Below are positions 24,541 through 33,777 of a stretch of 38,131 nt of DNA, one piece after another. Below the pieces are notes generated by a model. It saw only the letters and a list, made by a program, of their open reading frames with translations. It was not told the DNA's origin and searched no databases. The stretch is from an uncultured Eubacteriales bacterium (lineage in GTDB: Bacteria; Bacillota; Clostridia; Peptostreptococcales; Anaerovoracaceae). The position numbers and the translations under genes are program-made. The stretch's first letter is position 1. The number at the start of each line of letters is the position of its first letter. Where the stretch lies: assembly GCA_949289445.1 (NCBI GenBank), contig CASEOD010000026.1:1-38131 (forward strand). Reading direction: 5' to 3'.

Positions 24541-26412
24541 TCAACGCCCCGCTCTTCTTCTTTCGATTTCTCTAAGCAATTTCTTTCTCAGACGGATTTC
24601 TTCCGGTGTAATCTCCACCAGTTCATCGTCTTCGATAAACTCCAGCGCCTCTTCCAGTGTGAAGATTCTCGGCGGTGAAAGCTTAATCGCCTCATCGCTT
24701 CCCGCTGCTCTCATGTTGCTGACCTTCTTGGCCTTGCACGGGTTGACCTCCATATCCTCATTTCTGGAATTCATTCCTACGATCATGCCCTCGTAAACCC
24801 GATCTCCCGGACTGACAAACATCTGAACCCGTTCTCCGATATTAAACAGAGCGTAAGGTGTACATTCTCCCTCTTCTATGGCAATTGCCACGCCATTGGC
24901 TCGCCCCGGAATATCGCCCTTATATTCTTCAAAATCAAGGAAACGGCGTTCCATAGTTCCTTCCCCTCGGGTGTCATTGATAAATTCTGAGCGGTAACCC
25001 AGAAGACCTCTGGTAGGCACATGGTATTCCAGTCTGGAATAGCCGTTTTCTCCGGTCATCTGCACCATCAGTCCCTTTCTGAGATTCAGCTTGGAAATGA
25101 CCGTTCCGGAATACTGATCCGGCACTGTAATCACCACTTCTTCCACAGGCTCCAGTTTCCTGCCCTCAGCATCTTTCCGATAAATAACCTCCGGCTTGGA
25201 AACCGCCAGCTCATATCCTTCTCTCCTCATATTTTCAATGAGAATAGACAGATGAAGCTCACCTCTTCCGGATACCTTGAAACTGTCAGTTGAATCGGTA
25301 TCTTCAACAGTCAGCCCCACATTGACTTCAAGTTCTTTATTCAGCCGCTCCCGGATATGTCTGGAGGTGACAAATTTCCCCACCTTTCCTGCAAAAGGTG
25401 ATTTGTTTACCATGAAATTCATCGAAAGAGTCGGTTCTTCGATATGAATCATCTCCATGGCTTCCGGATTTGCAGGATCACATACTGTCTCTCCAATGGA
25501 TATATCCGAAATTCCAGAAATCACTACAATGTCTCCGCATTCCGCCTGAGGAACCGCAACTCGCTTCAGACCTCTGTACACAAATACCTGATTGATCTTG
25601 CGCTGGACAATCTGCCCGTCATCTCTCGCGACAGCCACAGTCTGTCCTTCTTTCACAATGCCTCTGGTAATCCTGCCGATCCCCAGACGTCCGATATAAT
25701 CATCGTAGGCCAGCGTAGAAATCTGTAGCTGAAGCGGTTCTTCACGACGATCCTCATAAGGCTTGCAATGACTGATGATCGTATCGAACAGCGGCGTGAT
25801 ATCAAGTCCTGCATAACCTGCCGGCGTGTGTTTGAGTCTGGTTCCTCCCTGTTCTACAGAAAGTCCCTCTGCTTCTTTCGGATCACGGACAGCAATACCC
25901 TGCCTTGCAATACCGTAAAGAATCGGAAAATCCAGCTGTCCATCATTTGCATCCAAATCCATGAAAAGCTCGTAGACTTCATCCACCACCTCATCGATTC
26001 TGGCATCTTTCTTATCAATCTTATTTATAAATAAAATCGGATTCAGTCCCTGCTCCAGAGATTTACTCAAAACAAAACGGGTCTGCGGCATAGGTCCTTC
26101 ACTGGAGTCTACCAGCAAAATCACCGTGTCCACTGTCTTCATAATCCGTTCCACCTCAGAAGAAAAGTCTGCATGGCCGGGAGTATCCACAATATTTATT
26201 TTTACATCGCCGTGCATTACGGAGCAGTTCTTGGAATAGATTGTAATACCTCTTTCCCGTTCGATATCATCACTGTCCATCACGCAGTCAGCCACATCCT
26301 CATTAGCCCGGAAAACGCCGCTCTGATTCAGAAAAGCGTCCACCAGCGTGGATTTGCCTGCATCTACGTGGGCGATTACTGCAATGTTAATAATTTTCTG
26401 TTGTTCTGTCAT
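24541..26412 (-). CDS. typA: Translational GTPase TypA/BipA
   Basis: This 623-residue ribosome-associated GTPase belongs to the EF-G/LepA group and acts in ribosome assembly and stress adaptation. G1 is AHVDAGKST (about 14-22), G3 DTPGHADF, G4 NKID. Domain II, EF-G-like domains III and V, and the TypA-specific C-terminal domain follow (LLGYRSEFINDTRGEG region). The tail is longer and more basic than in Escherichia coli BipA (about 607 residues). A consensus-like promoter lies upstream at 26457-26485. MscS follows with 1 bp between. Confidence 0.96.
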   Translation of the reverse strand: MTEQQKIINIAVIAHVDAGKSTLVDAFLNQSGVFRANEDVADCVMDSDDIERERGITIYSKNCSVMHGDVKINIVDTPGHADFSSEVERIMKTVDTVILLVDSSEGPMPQTRFVLSKSLEQGLNPILFINKIDKKDARIDEVVDEVYELFMDLDANDGQLDFPILYGIARQGIAVRDPKEAEGLSVEQGGTRLKHTPAGYAGLDITPLFDTIISHCKPYEDRREEPLQLQISTLAYDDYIGRLGIGRITRGIVKEGQTVAVARDDGQIVQRKINQVFVYRGLKRVAVPQAECGDIVVISGISDISIGETVCDPANPEAMEMIHIEEPTLSMNFMVNKSPFAGKVGKFVTSRHIRERLNKELEVNVGLTVEDTDSTDSFKVSGRGELHLSILIENMRREGYELAVSKPEVIYRKDAEGRKLEPVEEVVITVPDQYSGTVISKLNLRKGLMVQMTGENGYSRLEYHVPTRGLLGYRSEFINDTRGEGTMERRFLDFEEYKGDIPGRANGVAIAIEEGECTPYALFNIGERVQMFVSPGDRVYEGMIVGMNSRNEDMEVNPCKAKKVSNMRAAGSDEAIKLSPPRIFTLEEALEFIEDDELVEITPEEIRLRKKLLREIERRRAGR

Positions 26413-26456
26413 CTTTACCCTTCTTTGATATTTCTATAAATTAAAAATATTTATCT

Positions 26457-26485
26457 ATTTTACCACGATCAAACATTATGTTCAA
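26457..26485 (-). promoter_or_regulatory. Promoter of typA
   Basis: TTGAAC (26480-26485) and TAAAAT (26457-26462) are 17 bp apart on the minus strand, about 45 bp above the start codon. Confidence 0.7.
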
Positions 26486-26627
26486 TAGTTTGTACAATAG
26501 GTTTTATTTATTTTTGTTCAATTCAGCTCTGAACTGCCTCAATTCACTGTATCTTTCATATTCCCGATTCACCTTTTTCCCAAATCTCACATACTATAAC
26601 GTATGATCATTTTTAGGAGGAAATCTT

Positions 26628-27176
26628 ATGCCAGAAGTTTTTTTAAGCCCCTCTACACAGGAATATAATCTCTTTGTCAACGGCGGCACAGAAGAATACT
26701 ACGCGAATTTAATCGCTGATGCCATGGTTCCTTATCTGAGAGCCAGCGGCATCACCTTTTCCAGAAACAATCCGGGCGGAACCGTCAGCAACTCCATCGC
26801 GGACTCCAATGCAGGAAGCTACGATCTGCATCTGGCAATTCATTCCAATGCGGCGCCGCCCAATCTTTCCGGCGCAATTAAGGGACCTGACGTCTACTAT
26901 TACAGGGATTCTGAGTCAGGCCGCAGAGATGCGGAAATAATTGCCAACAATCTGAAGCTGATTTATCCGGATCCTTCTCTGGTTACTGTGGTGCCCACCA
27001 CCTCTCTGGCGGAACTGCGCCGTACAAAAGCTCCCGCAGTGCTGGTGGAAGTGGCTTATCACGACAACACAGAAGACGCGGAATGGATCAAGAATAACGT
27101 AGAAGCCATCGGAAAAAATCTGGCGTTATCCGTAGCAGACATTCTCGGCGTGCCTTTCATTGAACCGGCCGGCTGA
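26628..27176 (+). CDS. N-acetylmuramoyl-L-alanine amidase-like protein (Amidase_3 fold), atypical zinc site
   Basis: This 182-residue protein resembles zinc amidases that cut the bond between muramic acid and L-alanine. A Glu pair at 22-23 (GGTEEYYANLIADAM), the LAIHSNA histidine at 72 and the VEVAYHDN glutamate at 141 match the second and third zinc ligands and the catalytic glutamate. The first ligand histidine expected near residue 7 (family pattern GHG) is replaced by SPSTQ. No signal peptide or cell-wall binding repeat is present. AGGAGG stands 7 bp before the ATG. It may be an alternative-ligand amidase of a clostridial subfamily, or an inactive relative. It is a single plus-strand gene, divergent from typA. 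Confidence 0.78.
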   Translation: MPEVFLSPSTQEYNLFVNGGTEEYYANLIADAMVPYLRASGITFSRNNPGGTVSNSIADSNAGSYDLHLAIHSNAAPPNLSGAIKGPDVYYYRDSESGRRDAEIIANNLKLIYPDPSLVTVVPTTSLAELRRTKAPAVLVEVAYHDNTEDAEWIKNNVEAIGKNLALSVADILGVPFIEPAG

Positions 27177-27200
27177 AGCCGGATTTGCCGTGATAAAACA

Positions 27201-27236
27201 CCCGCGGTGAGTGGTAATCTTTCCGGGTCGTTTTTA
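27201..27236 (+). terminator. Weak terminator candidate after the amidase-like gene
   Basis: A 5-bp stem ACCCG/CGGGT with a long loop is followed by CGTTTTT on the plus strand. The loop is large, so stability is doubtful. Confidence 0.3.
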
Positions 27237-27296
27237 CATCTCCCCGACTCTTCAGATTCCAGCAAAGGGTCCTGCTGCCGAAAACACTGCCTGCAC

Positions 27297-28451
27297 TTAA
27301 AGACGTCTCAGATGCTCAATGGACGGATTTACATGGTAGAAGTCTCTCAGAGTCTCGTACTGTCTCTGAGACTTTTCGGCCCGGGCAGGATTCGGATTTT
27401 CTGCTTTCACTGCTTTTATCATGATGTTCCTTGCCGTGTGCTCCAGAGATGTGAATTCTATCATGGCAACGTCATATCCGGCTGCCTCCAGTTTCAGTCC
27501 GCGCAGTCCGTCGGTCAGATATTCAGTCAGGCGATCTTTGAGAATCCCATATTTCAGCATAGGCTGATGAATGTCGTTTTTTATCTGACTGAAAAGTTCA
27601 TGCTGGCAGCACGGAACGGAAAGAATCACTCTGCTGTTCCAGTTAACGGCATTGATCAGCGCATAATCCGTAGCCGTATCACAGGCGTGGAGGGTCACCA
27701 CCATATCCGCACAGTCACCGGAATAGTCCGCAATGTCTCCCAAAAGGAACTGCAGCTGATCATATCCCAAATCCTCTGCCACCTTGCTGCAGAAAGCGAT
27801 GACATCCTTTTTCAGATCCAGCCCGGTAATGTGAACGTTTCTGCCCTTCAGTACCTTCAGATAGTAATAGAGGGCAAAAGTCAGATATGCCTTTCCGCAT
27901 CCGAAATCGATGATCCTCAGTGTCCGATCCTGCGGCAGACAGGAATACACTTCTTCCACAATCTCCAGATACCGGTTGATCTGGCGATATTTGCTGTAGT
28001 GTCTCTGAACCACCTCTCCTTTTTCATCCATTACCCCAAGGCGAATCAGAAAATCGCATGGTACGCCTTCGGGGATCACACGTTTCTTCTCTCGATTGTG
28101 TGAAAGGCTGGGCATACCCTTTGTGGCGGGTTTTGTGACAATTCTCGGTCTGTCCGGTTTTGCCGCCAGTATCTGTATATCTTCAGAAAGTGTAAACAGA
28201 TTGATCTGCTTGAAATCTTCCCGCAGAAGCTGCATAGCCTTTTTTTCGGCTTCCCCGGGAAGAAGGTTTTCATGAATTACCTGATTTCCGACAGTATATT
28301 CTGCCTGAAAAGCCGGATGATCATTCAGTTTTACAGGTCGGACTGTCACTTTCCGGTACGGACAGGACTTTCGCCTTTTGGCGCTGAAAATCATACGTAT
28401 CAGCCGGTCTCCCCGGAAAACATCCTTAAAAATCTTTTCTGTCTGTGTCAT
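27297..28451 (-). CDS. SAM-dependent methyltransferase (Methyltransf_32/METTL25-like)
   Basis: This 384-residue protein has a Rossmann-type methyltransferase domain in its second half. Motif I is IDFGCGKAYL near 190-200, GLDLKKD follows as the SAM ribose-binding acidic strand, and VTLHACDTATDYA is the characteristic segment of the Methyltransf_32 group. The N-terminal half, about 150 residues, is basic and could bind RNA, which would suit an RNA-modifying enzyme, but this is inference. It is the last of two minus-strand genes downstream of the recombinase, with 90 bp between them. The substrate is unknown. Confidence 0.82.
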   Translation of the reverse strand: MTQTEKIFKDVFRGDRLIRMIFSAKRRKSCPYRKVTVRPVKLNDHPAFQAEYTVGNQVIHENLLPGEAEKKAMQLLREDFKQINLFTLSEDIQILAAKPDRPRIVTKPATKGMPSLSHNREKKRVIPEGVPCDFLIRLGVMDEKGEVVQRHYSKYRQINRYLEIVEEVYSCLPQDRTLRIIDFGCGKAYLTFALYYYLKVLKGRNVHITGLDLKKDVIAFCSKVAEDLGYDQLQFLLGDIADYSGDCADMVVTLHACDTATDYALINAVNWNSRVILSVPCCQHELFSQIKNDIHQPMLKYGILKDRLTEYLTDGLRGLKLEAAGYDVAMIEFTSLEHTARNIMIKAVKAENPNPARAEKSQRQYETLRDFYHVNPSIEHLRRL

Positions 28452-28540
28452 TGGCTTATACTCTCCTGTTTGTAAAGATATCCTTATTATATATAGAATA
28501 CAGGCTTAGAATCATTCTTTTGTCTCAATTCCGGCATCTG

Positions 28541-29131
28541 TCATTCTCCTCTGCACCAGCGTAAGAAAGTATTCTGCGCAATACCGATCCTTCTTGCCGC
28601 TTCTCTGGAAGAAATCGTTTTCTGTTCCCATTGTTTCTGCATCTGATGGAATTCTTCCGGTACTGCCATTCTCGGTCTGCCGAACTTGACACCTCTTTTT
28701 CTTGCCGCGGCAATCCCCTCTGCCTGTCTCTGCCTGATAAACTCCCGTTCCGTCTGAGCCACATAGGAAAGCAGCTGCAGCACAATATCAGAAATAAGAA
28801 TGCCGGTCAGATCCCTGTCTCGCTCAGTATTCAGCAGAGGCATATCAAGTACCACAATGGCCGCCTGCTTTTCCTTGGTAATGTACCGCCACTGTTCCAG
28901 AATTTCATCATAGTTTCTGCCCAGCCGATCGATGCTTTTTATGATCAGTGTATCTCCTGCCTTCAGTTTTTTCATCAGTTTTTTATACTTTGGTCTTTCA
29001 AAATCTTTTCCTGACTGTTTCTCAACTACAAGGCACTCTGCCCTGATCCCGTATTCTTCCATAGCCAGAATCTGTCTGGATTCATTCTGCTCCTTTGTCG
29101 ATACACGTACATAACCGTATTCTCTGCTCAT
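28541..29131 (-). CDS. Serine recombinase (resolvase/invertase family), solitary
   Basis: This 196-residue protein has the small serine recombinase layout. The catalytic domain starts with YGYVRVSTKEQ, where Ser-11 is the nucleophile, and continues with IKSIDRLGRNYDEI supplying active-site arginines. A long E-helix (about 100-140) and a C-terminal helix-turn-helix at about 150-193 (ISSREAARRIGIAQNTFLRW) follow. GGAGTG precedes the ATG. No transposase, invertible gene segment or second recombinase is nearby. A 13-bp inverted repeat lies just upstream at 29148-29205 and may be its binding site or operator. It is either a remnant of a mobile element or a chromosomal resolvase. Confidence 0.88.
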   Translation of the reverse strand: MSREYGYVRVSTKEQNESRQILAMEEYGIRAECLVVEKQSGKDFERPKYKKLMKKLKAGDTLIIKSIDRLGRNYDEILEQWRYITKEKQAAIVVLDMPLLNTERDRDLTGILISDIVLQLLSYVAQTEREFIRQRQAEGIAAARKRGVKFGRPRMAVPEEFHQMQKQWEQKTISSREAARRIGIAQNTFLRWCRGE

Positions 29132-29147
29132 AATCTTACACTCCTTT

Positions 29148-29205
29148 TATTGTTATTTTAACAGTTCTCCCGCCTCGGCAGCCAGAACGTTATAAAATAA
29201 CAATA
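29148..29205. repeat. Paired inverted repeat upstream of the serine recombinase
   Basis: TATTGTTATTTTA (29148-29160) and TAAAATAACAATA (29193-29205) are perfect 13-bp arms. A second inner pair, GTTCT (29164-29168) and AGAAC (29184-29188), flanks a G/C-rich 15-bp centre. The dyad starts 17 bp above the recombinase start. It looks like a recombination subsite or an operator rather than a terminator, because there is no T-run after it in either direction. Confidence 0.6.
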
Positions 29206-29355
29206 ATGCAATCAGCGCAGAATGCAAGATAGGGCAGCATTTTTCAGAATACGGCACTCTAGATGCCCTCCTTCTTTTTCAAGCAAAAACAGAGACTGCA
29301 GTTTCCCGTATGGCTTCAGCAAATCCCTGTTCCTGTCTTCTGCATTATGTATCTG

Positions 29356-30663
29356 TTACAGACCCAGTACCTCTTTTATCAGTTCAGGCCTTGCTGTTTT
29401 TTCCTTTGAAATAACAAAGGCTCCCGCTGCCTCTCTGACGGCAGCCGCCAGCTTGTTCTTGTCATTTCCGTAAAGGGTTGCCAGTACTTCACCCCGGCTT
29501 ACCTTGTCACCCACCTTTTTATGCAGGTAAATTCCTGCAGAAAGATCTACGCTGTCTTCCTTTTTTGTTCTGCCTGCTCCGGTATGCTGAGAAGCCAGGC
29601 CGATGGATTTTGCATCGATAGTCTTTACAAAACCGCTCTCTTCGGCTGTCACTGCTTTATGAAATGAAGCCTCAGGAAACAGCCCGTAATCTTCCGTCAC
29701 GCGGACGTCTCCACCCTGTCTTGTGATAAAGCTTTTGAACTTTTCCAGACCGGCGCCGCTGTGAAGTGCCTGCTGTGCCATGATATGACCTTCTGCCGGT
29801 GTCTTCGTTCTGCCACCCAGATAGATCATCATGCCGGCAAGTTTCAGGGAAAGCTCTGTGATATCTTCCGGTCCTTTGCCTTTCAGTGTTTCTATGGCCT
29901 CAATCACCTCAAGACTGTTGCCCACGGCGTTTCCCAAAGGCTGACTCATATCAGTGATGACAGCCACAGTCCTTTTACCCGCAGCAACTCCGATTTCACA
30001 CATCAGCTGTCCAAGTGTCTCAGCTTCTTCCCGGGTTTCCATAAATGCCCCGCTTCCGCATTTCACGTCAAGAACAATGGCATCACTGCCCGCCGCCAGT
30101 TTCTTACTCATGATACTGGAAGCGATGAGACTCAGATTTTCAACCGTACCTGTCACATCCCGAAGAGCATAAATCTTTTTGTCAGCAGGCGTAATATGTC
30201 CAGTCTGCCCGATGACGGCTATGCCGATTTCGTTAACCTGCCTCAGAAAATCTTCCGGTTCCATGGCAGTCAGAAAACCCGGAATAGATTCCAGTTTATC
30301 CACAGTACCGCCGGTAAATCCCAGGCCCCGTCCGCTCATTTTGGCAACAGGAACTCCGCAGGCTGCTGCCAGAGGCGCCGCAATCAGGGTGGTCTTGTCT
30401 CCCACACCTCCCGTAGAGTGCTTATCCACTTTAATTCCTCTGATTCCCGAAAGATCAACGGTATCGCCGGAATACCTCATGGCATTGGTCAGTTCAAAGG
30501 TTTCTTCCTTATCCATCTTCTGAAAGAAAACCGCCATCAGCAGAGCTGCCGCCTGATAGTCGGCAATCTCACCTTCGGTATAACCCTTGACAAAGTATTT
30601 TATCTCTGCCTGACTCAGTTTTCCTCCATCCCTCTTCTTGAGGATGATATCATTCATGTTCAT
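29356..30663 (-). CDS. pdp: Pyrimidine-nucleoside phosphorylase (thymidine phosphorylase family)
   Basis: This 435-residue enzyme splits uridine, thymidine or deoxyuridine with phosphate to give a base and (deoxy)ribose 1-phosphate. The family signature lies in KMSGRGLGFTGGTVDKLESIPGF at about 110-132, and the phosphate loop is KHSTGGVGDKT near 81-91. The C-terminal biotinyl-like segment (IYLHKKVGDKVSRGEVLATLYG) is typical of this family. ATG 30663 overlaps the deoB stop by 4 bp and is served by GGAGAT 8 bp upstream. The sugar phosphate product is the substrate of phosphopentomutase encoded just upstream. The specificity between Pdp and DeoA cannot be told. Confidence 0.93.
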   Translation of the reverse strand: MNMNDIILKKRDGGKLSQAEIKYFVKGYTEGEIADYQAAALLMAVFFQKMDKEETFELTNAMRYSGDTVDLSGIRGIKVDKHSTGGVGDKTTLIAAPLAAACGVPVAKMSGRGLGFTGGTVDKLESIPGFLTAMEPEDFLRQVNEIGIAVIGQTGHITPADKKIYALRDVTGTVENLSLIASSIMSKKLAAGSDAIVLDVKCGSGAFMETREEAETLGQLMCEIGVAAGKRTVAVITDMSQPLGNAVGNSLEVIEAIETLKGKGPEDITELSLKLAGMMIYLGGRTKTPAEGHIMAQQALHSGAGLEKFKSFITRQGGDVRVTEDYGLFPEASFHKAVTAEESGFVKTIDAKSIGLASQHTGAGRTKKEDSVDLSAGIYLHKKVGDKVSRGEVLATLYGNDKNKLAAAVREAAGAFVISKEKTARPELIKEVLGL

Positions 30664-31832
30664 TTCAGAATCTCCTTCAGGAAGCTTTCTCCGATATTCG
30701 TCGGCTCAGCTTCCAGATACTGTGCGACAGTGGCTCCCACGTCGGCAAAAGTTTTGCGGGTCTTCAGCTCTTTATCGTGTTTTATCTTTTCTCCTGTCAC
30801 GATGAGAGGAACATATTCTCTGGTATGATCCCAGCCGGTATGCTCAGGATCATTGCCGTGATCGGCACAGATAATCAGAATCTCTTCTTCCCTCATGGCC
30901 TCGAGAATCTCAGGAAGCCTCATGTCAAACTCCATAATGGCTCTGCCGTAACCTACAGGATCTCTCCTGTGACCGAATTTTGAGTCAAAATCAACCAGAT
31001 TGGTAAAGATAAGACCTTCAAATTCCTGCTCCATTGCTTCCAGCGTTTTATCCACACCATCCATGTTATTCTCAGTATGCACGGAGGTGGTGATACCCCG
31101 ACCGTTGAAGATATCGCTGATCTTGCCTACTGCATAGACTGTTTTTCCTGCTTTGGTCAGTTTATCCAGCAAAGTCTCTTCCGGAGGCGATACGGCATAA
31201 TCTCTGCGGTCCGCAGTTCTGATACGTTTGCCGTCCTTCAGGACATACGGTCTGGCAATCACTCTTCCGCATGCCCAAGGTCCCTGCAGAAGCTTTCTTG
31301 CAATCTCACAAATCTCGTAAAGCCTCTCCAGAGGAATTACTTCAATATTTGCCGCAATCTGAAATACGCTGTCCGCTGAAGTATATACGATGGGTTTTCC
31401 GGAAAGTTCGTGTTCAAAACCCAGCTTTTCTATAATCTCCGTGCCGGATGCCGGATAATTTCCCAGACATTTTGTGCCGATTGCCCTTTCAAAAGCCTCC
31501 ATAAATGACTCCGGAAATCCGTCCGGATAGGTTTTGAACGGAATTTTGGTTTCAATACCTGCCAGTTCCCAGTGTCCGGTAATAGTATCTTTTCCTTTTG
31601 ATCGCTCTGCCATCTTTCCGTAGCAGCTCCATGGCTTCGGATCAGAATAGTCACCGTCCGGTCCATCGACGATATTGCCCAGTCCCAGCTTTCTCAGATT
31701 GATCAGATTGAATCCCGGAGTTGCACCGGCTGCATGCAGAAAGGTATTGGTACCCCTATCTCCATAGTGTCTGGCATCAGGCAGTTCTCCCACGCCCAGA
31801 CTGTCAAGCACAATCAGAATCACTCTTTTCAT
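30660..31832 (-). CDS. deoB: Phosphopentomutase
   Basis: This 390-residue manganese enzyme of the alkaline-phosphatase superfamily interconverts (deoxy)ribose 1-phosphate and 5-phosphate. VLDSLGVGELPDA at about 8-20 begins the metal site, DTITGHWE holds the threonine that is phosphorylated, and ADHGNDP near 325 supplies further metal ligands. It overlaps both neighbours by 4 bp (ATGA): the phosphoesterase upstream and pdp downstream. Together with pdp it forms the nucleoside salvage/catabolism part of the operon. Confidence 0.95.
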   Translation of the reverse strand: MKRVILIVLDSLGVGELPDARHYGDRGTNTFLHAAGATPGFNLINLRKLGLGNIVDGPDGDYSDPKPWSCYGKMAERSKGKDTITGHWELAGIETKIPFKTYPDGFPESFMEAFERAIGTKCLGNYPASGTEIIEKLGFEHELSGKPIVYTSADSVFQIAANIEVIPLERLYEICEIARKLLQGPWACGRVIARPYVLKDGKRIRTADRRDYAVSPPEETLLDKLTKAGKTVYAVGKISDIFNGRGITTSVHTENNMDGVDKTLEAMEQEFEGLIFTNLVDFDSKFGHRRDPVGYGRAIMEFDMRLPEILEAMREEEILIICADHGNDPEHTGWDHTREYVPLIVTGEKIKHDKELKTRKTFADVGATVAQYLEAEPTNIGESFLKEILK

Positions 31833-32557
31833 TGCTCCTCACCTGTTATCCTTTCTTCACATTGATGAATCAGTTCAGGTTTCCCTTCCAGATAATCCAG
31901 AGAAACCAGCTTATATTCTATGCCGTTGAAACGGCCTTTTATTCCATTTTTGAATGCATCCTTGCCGTGAAGATGCCCGTAGACACACGTCTTCACACCG
32001 TATTCCTCCATCAGGGCAGTAAACCCTGAACCCTGCATCTTGTCATTGGTCGGCGGATAATGCAGCGCCGCGATGAGTGTCTTTGCTCCGCTTTTTTTTC
32101 CTTCTTCCAGAGACAGGCGAAGACGCAGAATCTCACGATTGTAAATCTTTCTGTCGTGCTCGTCAAAGCCTTCCGTTCCCGGACAGATCCAGCCCCTGCT
32201 TCCGCAGACTGCGGTATCTCCCACAAGGCAGGACTTGTTCTGCAGAAAGGTGATGTCGTCAAAGAGCCGGTTCAGTTTCGTAACGGTCGTCCACCAAAGG
32301 TCATGGTTTCCCTTGGTAATGATTTTTCTCCCCGGAAGTTCATGAATCCATGTCAGATCGGCCATAGCTTCATCCTGACGCAGCCCCCAGGAAATATCCC
32401 CGGGCAGAATCACAACGTCATCAGCAGTCACTGTTTTTCTCCAGTTTTCTTCTACCCGCTCATAATGCCTTTCCCATCTGGCACCGAAAATATCCATAGG
32501 TTTTTCTATTCGGGGATCGAAGGACAGATGTAAATCTCCGATTGCAAAAATATTCAA
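31829..32557 (-). CDS. Calcineurin-like metallophosphoesterase
   Basis: This 242-residue protein has all five phosphoesterase motifs: GDLHL near 7-11, GDISWG near 54, GNHDLW near 83, HYPP near 165, and GHLHG near 195. All metal ligands appear present. It resembles the single-domain clostridial phosphoesterases of unknown substrate. It overlaps deoB by 4 bp and starts 2 bp after rmuC, so it is translated from the same message. A nucleotide or sugar-phosphate substrate is possible from context only. Confidence 0.88.
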   Translation of the reverse strand: MNIFAIGDLHLSFDPRIEKPMDIFGARWERHYERVEENWRKTVTADDVVILPGDISWGLRQDEAMADLTWIHELPGRKIITKGNHDLWWTTVTKLNRLFDDITFLQNKSCLVGDTAVCGSRGWICPGTEGFDEHDRKIYNREILRLRLSLEEGKKSGAKTLIAALHYPPTNDKMQGSGFTALMEEYGVKTCVYGHLHGKDAFKNGIKGRFNGIEYKLVSLDYLEGKPELIHQCEERITGEEQ

Positions 32558-32559
32558 GC

Positions 32560-33777
32560 TTATTTCTCCTCTAAATCCAGTAATACTGTGGTCTCTTCCT
32601 CACTCAGCGCCGATACGTCTCTCAGTCGTCTTCTGATCATTCGGGAACGGGTTCCGATGAGTTTGTCCAGATCGTCATTGGCCTGATTGATTTTCTTCTG
32701 TGCCGCGGACAGGACATCCTCAAACTTTTCAAACTCTGTCTTCACTGCGCCCAGGATTTCCCAGACCTGGCCGGAACGCTTCTGTATAGCCAGTGTCTTA
32801 AATCCCATCTGAAGACTGTTGAGCAGCGCCGCCATAGTCGTCGGCCCCGCAATATTGACCTTGTATTCCCTTTGCAGGGTTTCCACCAGACCTCTGCGAA
32901 CCACCTCCGCATAAAGTCCTTCAAAAGGCAGAAACATTATGCCGAAATCTGTGGTATACGGAGGCTCGATGTATTTATTTCTGATATCTCTGGCTTCTGA
33001 TTTAATCACTTTTTCCAGATTCCTGCCGGCGGCCTCAATGGCTGCCGAATCGGCTGCCTCATACGCATCGGTCAATCTGACATAGGCATCTGCAGGGAAT
33101 TTTGCATCGATGGGAAGATATACCGCAGAATCGTCTTCTCCCGGAAGCCTGACTGCATATTCCACCCGCTCGCTTCCCGAGGATTTTGTAATCACGTTTT
33201 CATCGTACTGATCCGGTGACAGAATCTGTTCCAGAATAGCGCCCAACTGAATTTCTCCCAGAATCCCGCGGGTTTTTACATTGGACAAAACCTTTTTCAG
33301 ATCTCCCACTCCTGCCGCCAGTGTCTGCATTTCTCCCAGACCCCGGTATACCTGTTCCAGTCGTTCACTGACCAGCTTAAAAGACTGGCCGATTCTATCC
33401 TCCAGCGTCTTCTGCAGCTTTTCATCGACAGTCGCCCGCATGGCCTCAAGCTGTCTCCTGTTGTCAGAATTCAGTTCCGAAAGCTTTTCTGACATGGTCA
33501 TTCGGACCTGCTCCAGCTTCTGCTCATTTTCCACAGCCATCTGGCTGAATCTGCGGTTCAGTTCGGCAAGACGCAAATCCTGCATCTTGGCCGACTCACT
33601 CTGTCCCGAGCTGAGCATTTCCCCGAAGGTTCTGAAAGCCTCATTTATGTATTTTACGGTTTCTACCCGCGATTCCTTTATCTCTTTCTGCAGTGCGGAA
33701 AGCTTTCCGTAAACCAGTAGCAGAAAAACCGCTGTCAAACCACACATCGTCAGTAAAGCAATCTCTAAGATCTCCAC
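32560..33777 (-). CDS. rmuC: DNA recombination protein RmuC homologue
   Basis: This 405-residue protein begins with one membrane helix (about residues 3-22), followed by a long coiled coil at about 30-160 (repeated Glu/Leu/Arg heptads). The RmuC domain follows (about 170-350), with RGILGEIQLGAILEQIL and the nuclease-like PIDAKFP. RmuC limits recombination between inverted repeats; its biochemical activity is not settled. The start is GTG at 33777 with GAGG 4 bp upstream. It heads the four-gene operon with the phosphoesterase, deoB and pdp. Confidence 0.9.
   Translation of the reverse strand: MEILEIALLTMCGLTAVFLLLVYGKLSALQKEIKESRVETVKYINEAFRTFGEMLSSGQSESAKMQDLRLAELNRRFSQMAVENEQKLEQVRMTMSEKLSELNSDNRRQLEAMRATVDEKLQKTLEDRIGQSFKLVSERLEQVYRGLGEMQTLAAGVGDLKKVLSNVKTRGILGEIQLGAILEQILSPDQYDENVITKSSGSERVEYAVRLPGEDDSAVYLPIDAKFPADAYVRLTDAYEAADSAAIEAAGRNLEKVIKSEARDIRNKYIEPPYTTDFGIMFLPFEGLYAEVVRRGLVETLQREYKVNIAGPTTMAALLNSLQMGFKTLAIQKRSGQVWEILGAVKTEFEKFEDVLSAAQKKINQANDDLDKLIGTRSRMIRRRLRDVSALSEEETTVLLDLEEK

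Noticed and set aside
29148-29205. Invertible promoter segment controlled by the serine recombinase
   Set aside because: The dyad encloses only 32 bp, too short for site-specific inversion. It is kept as a binding-site candidate.
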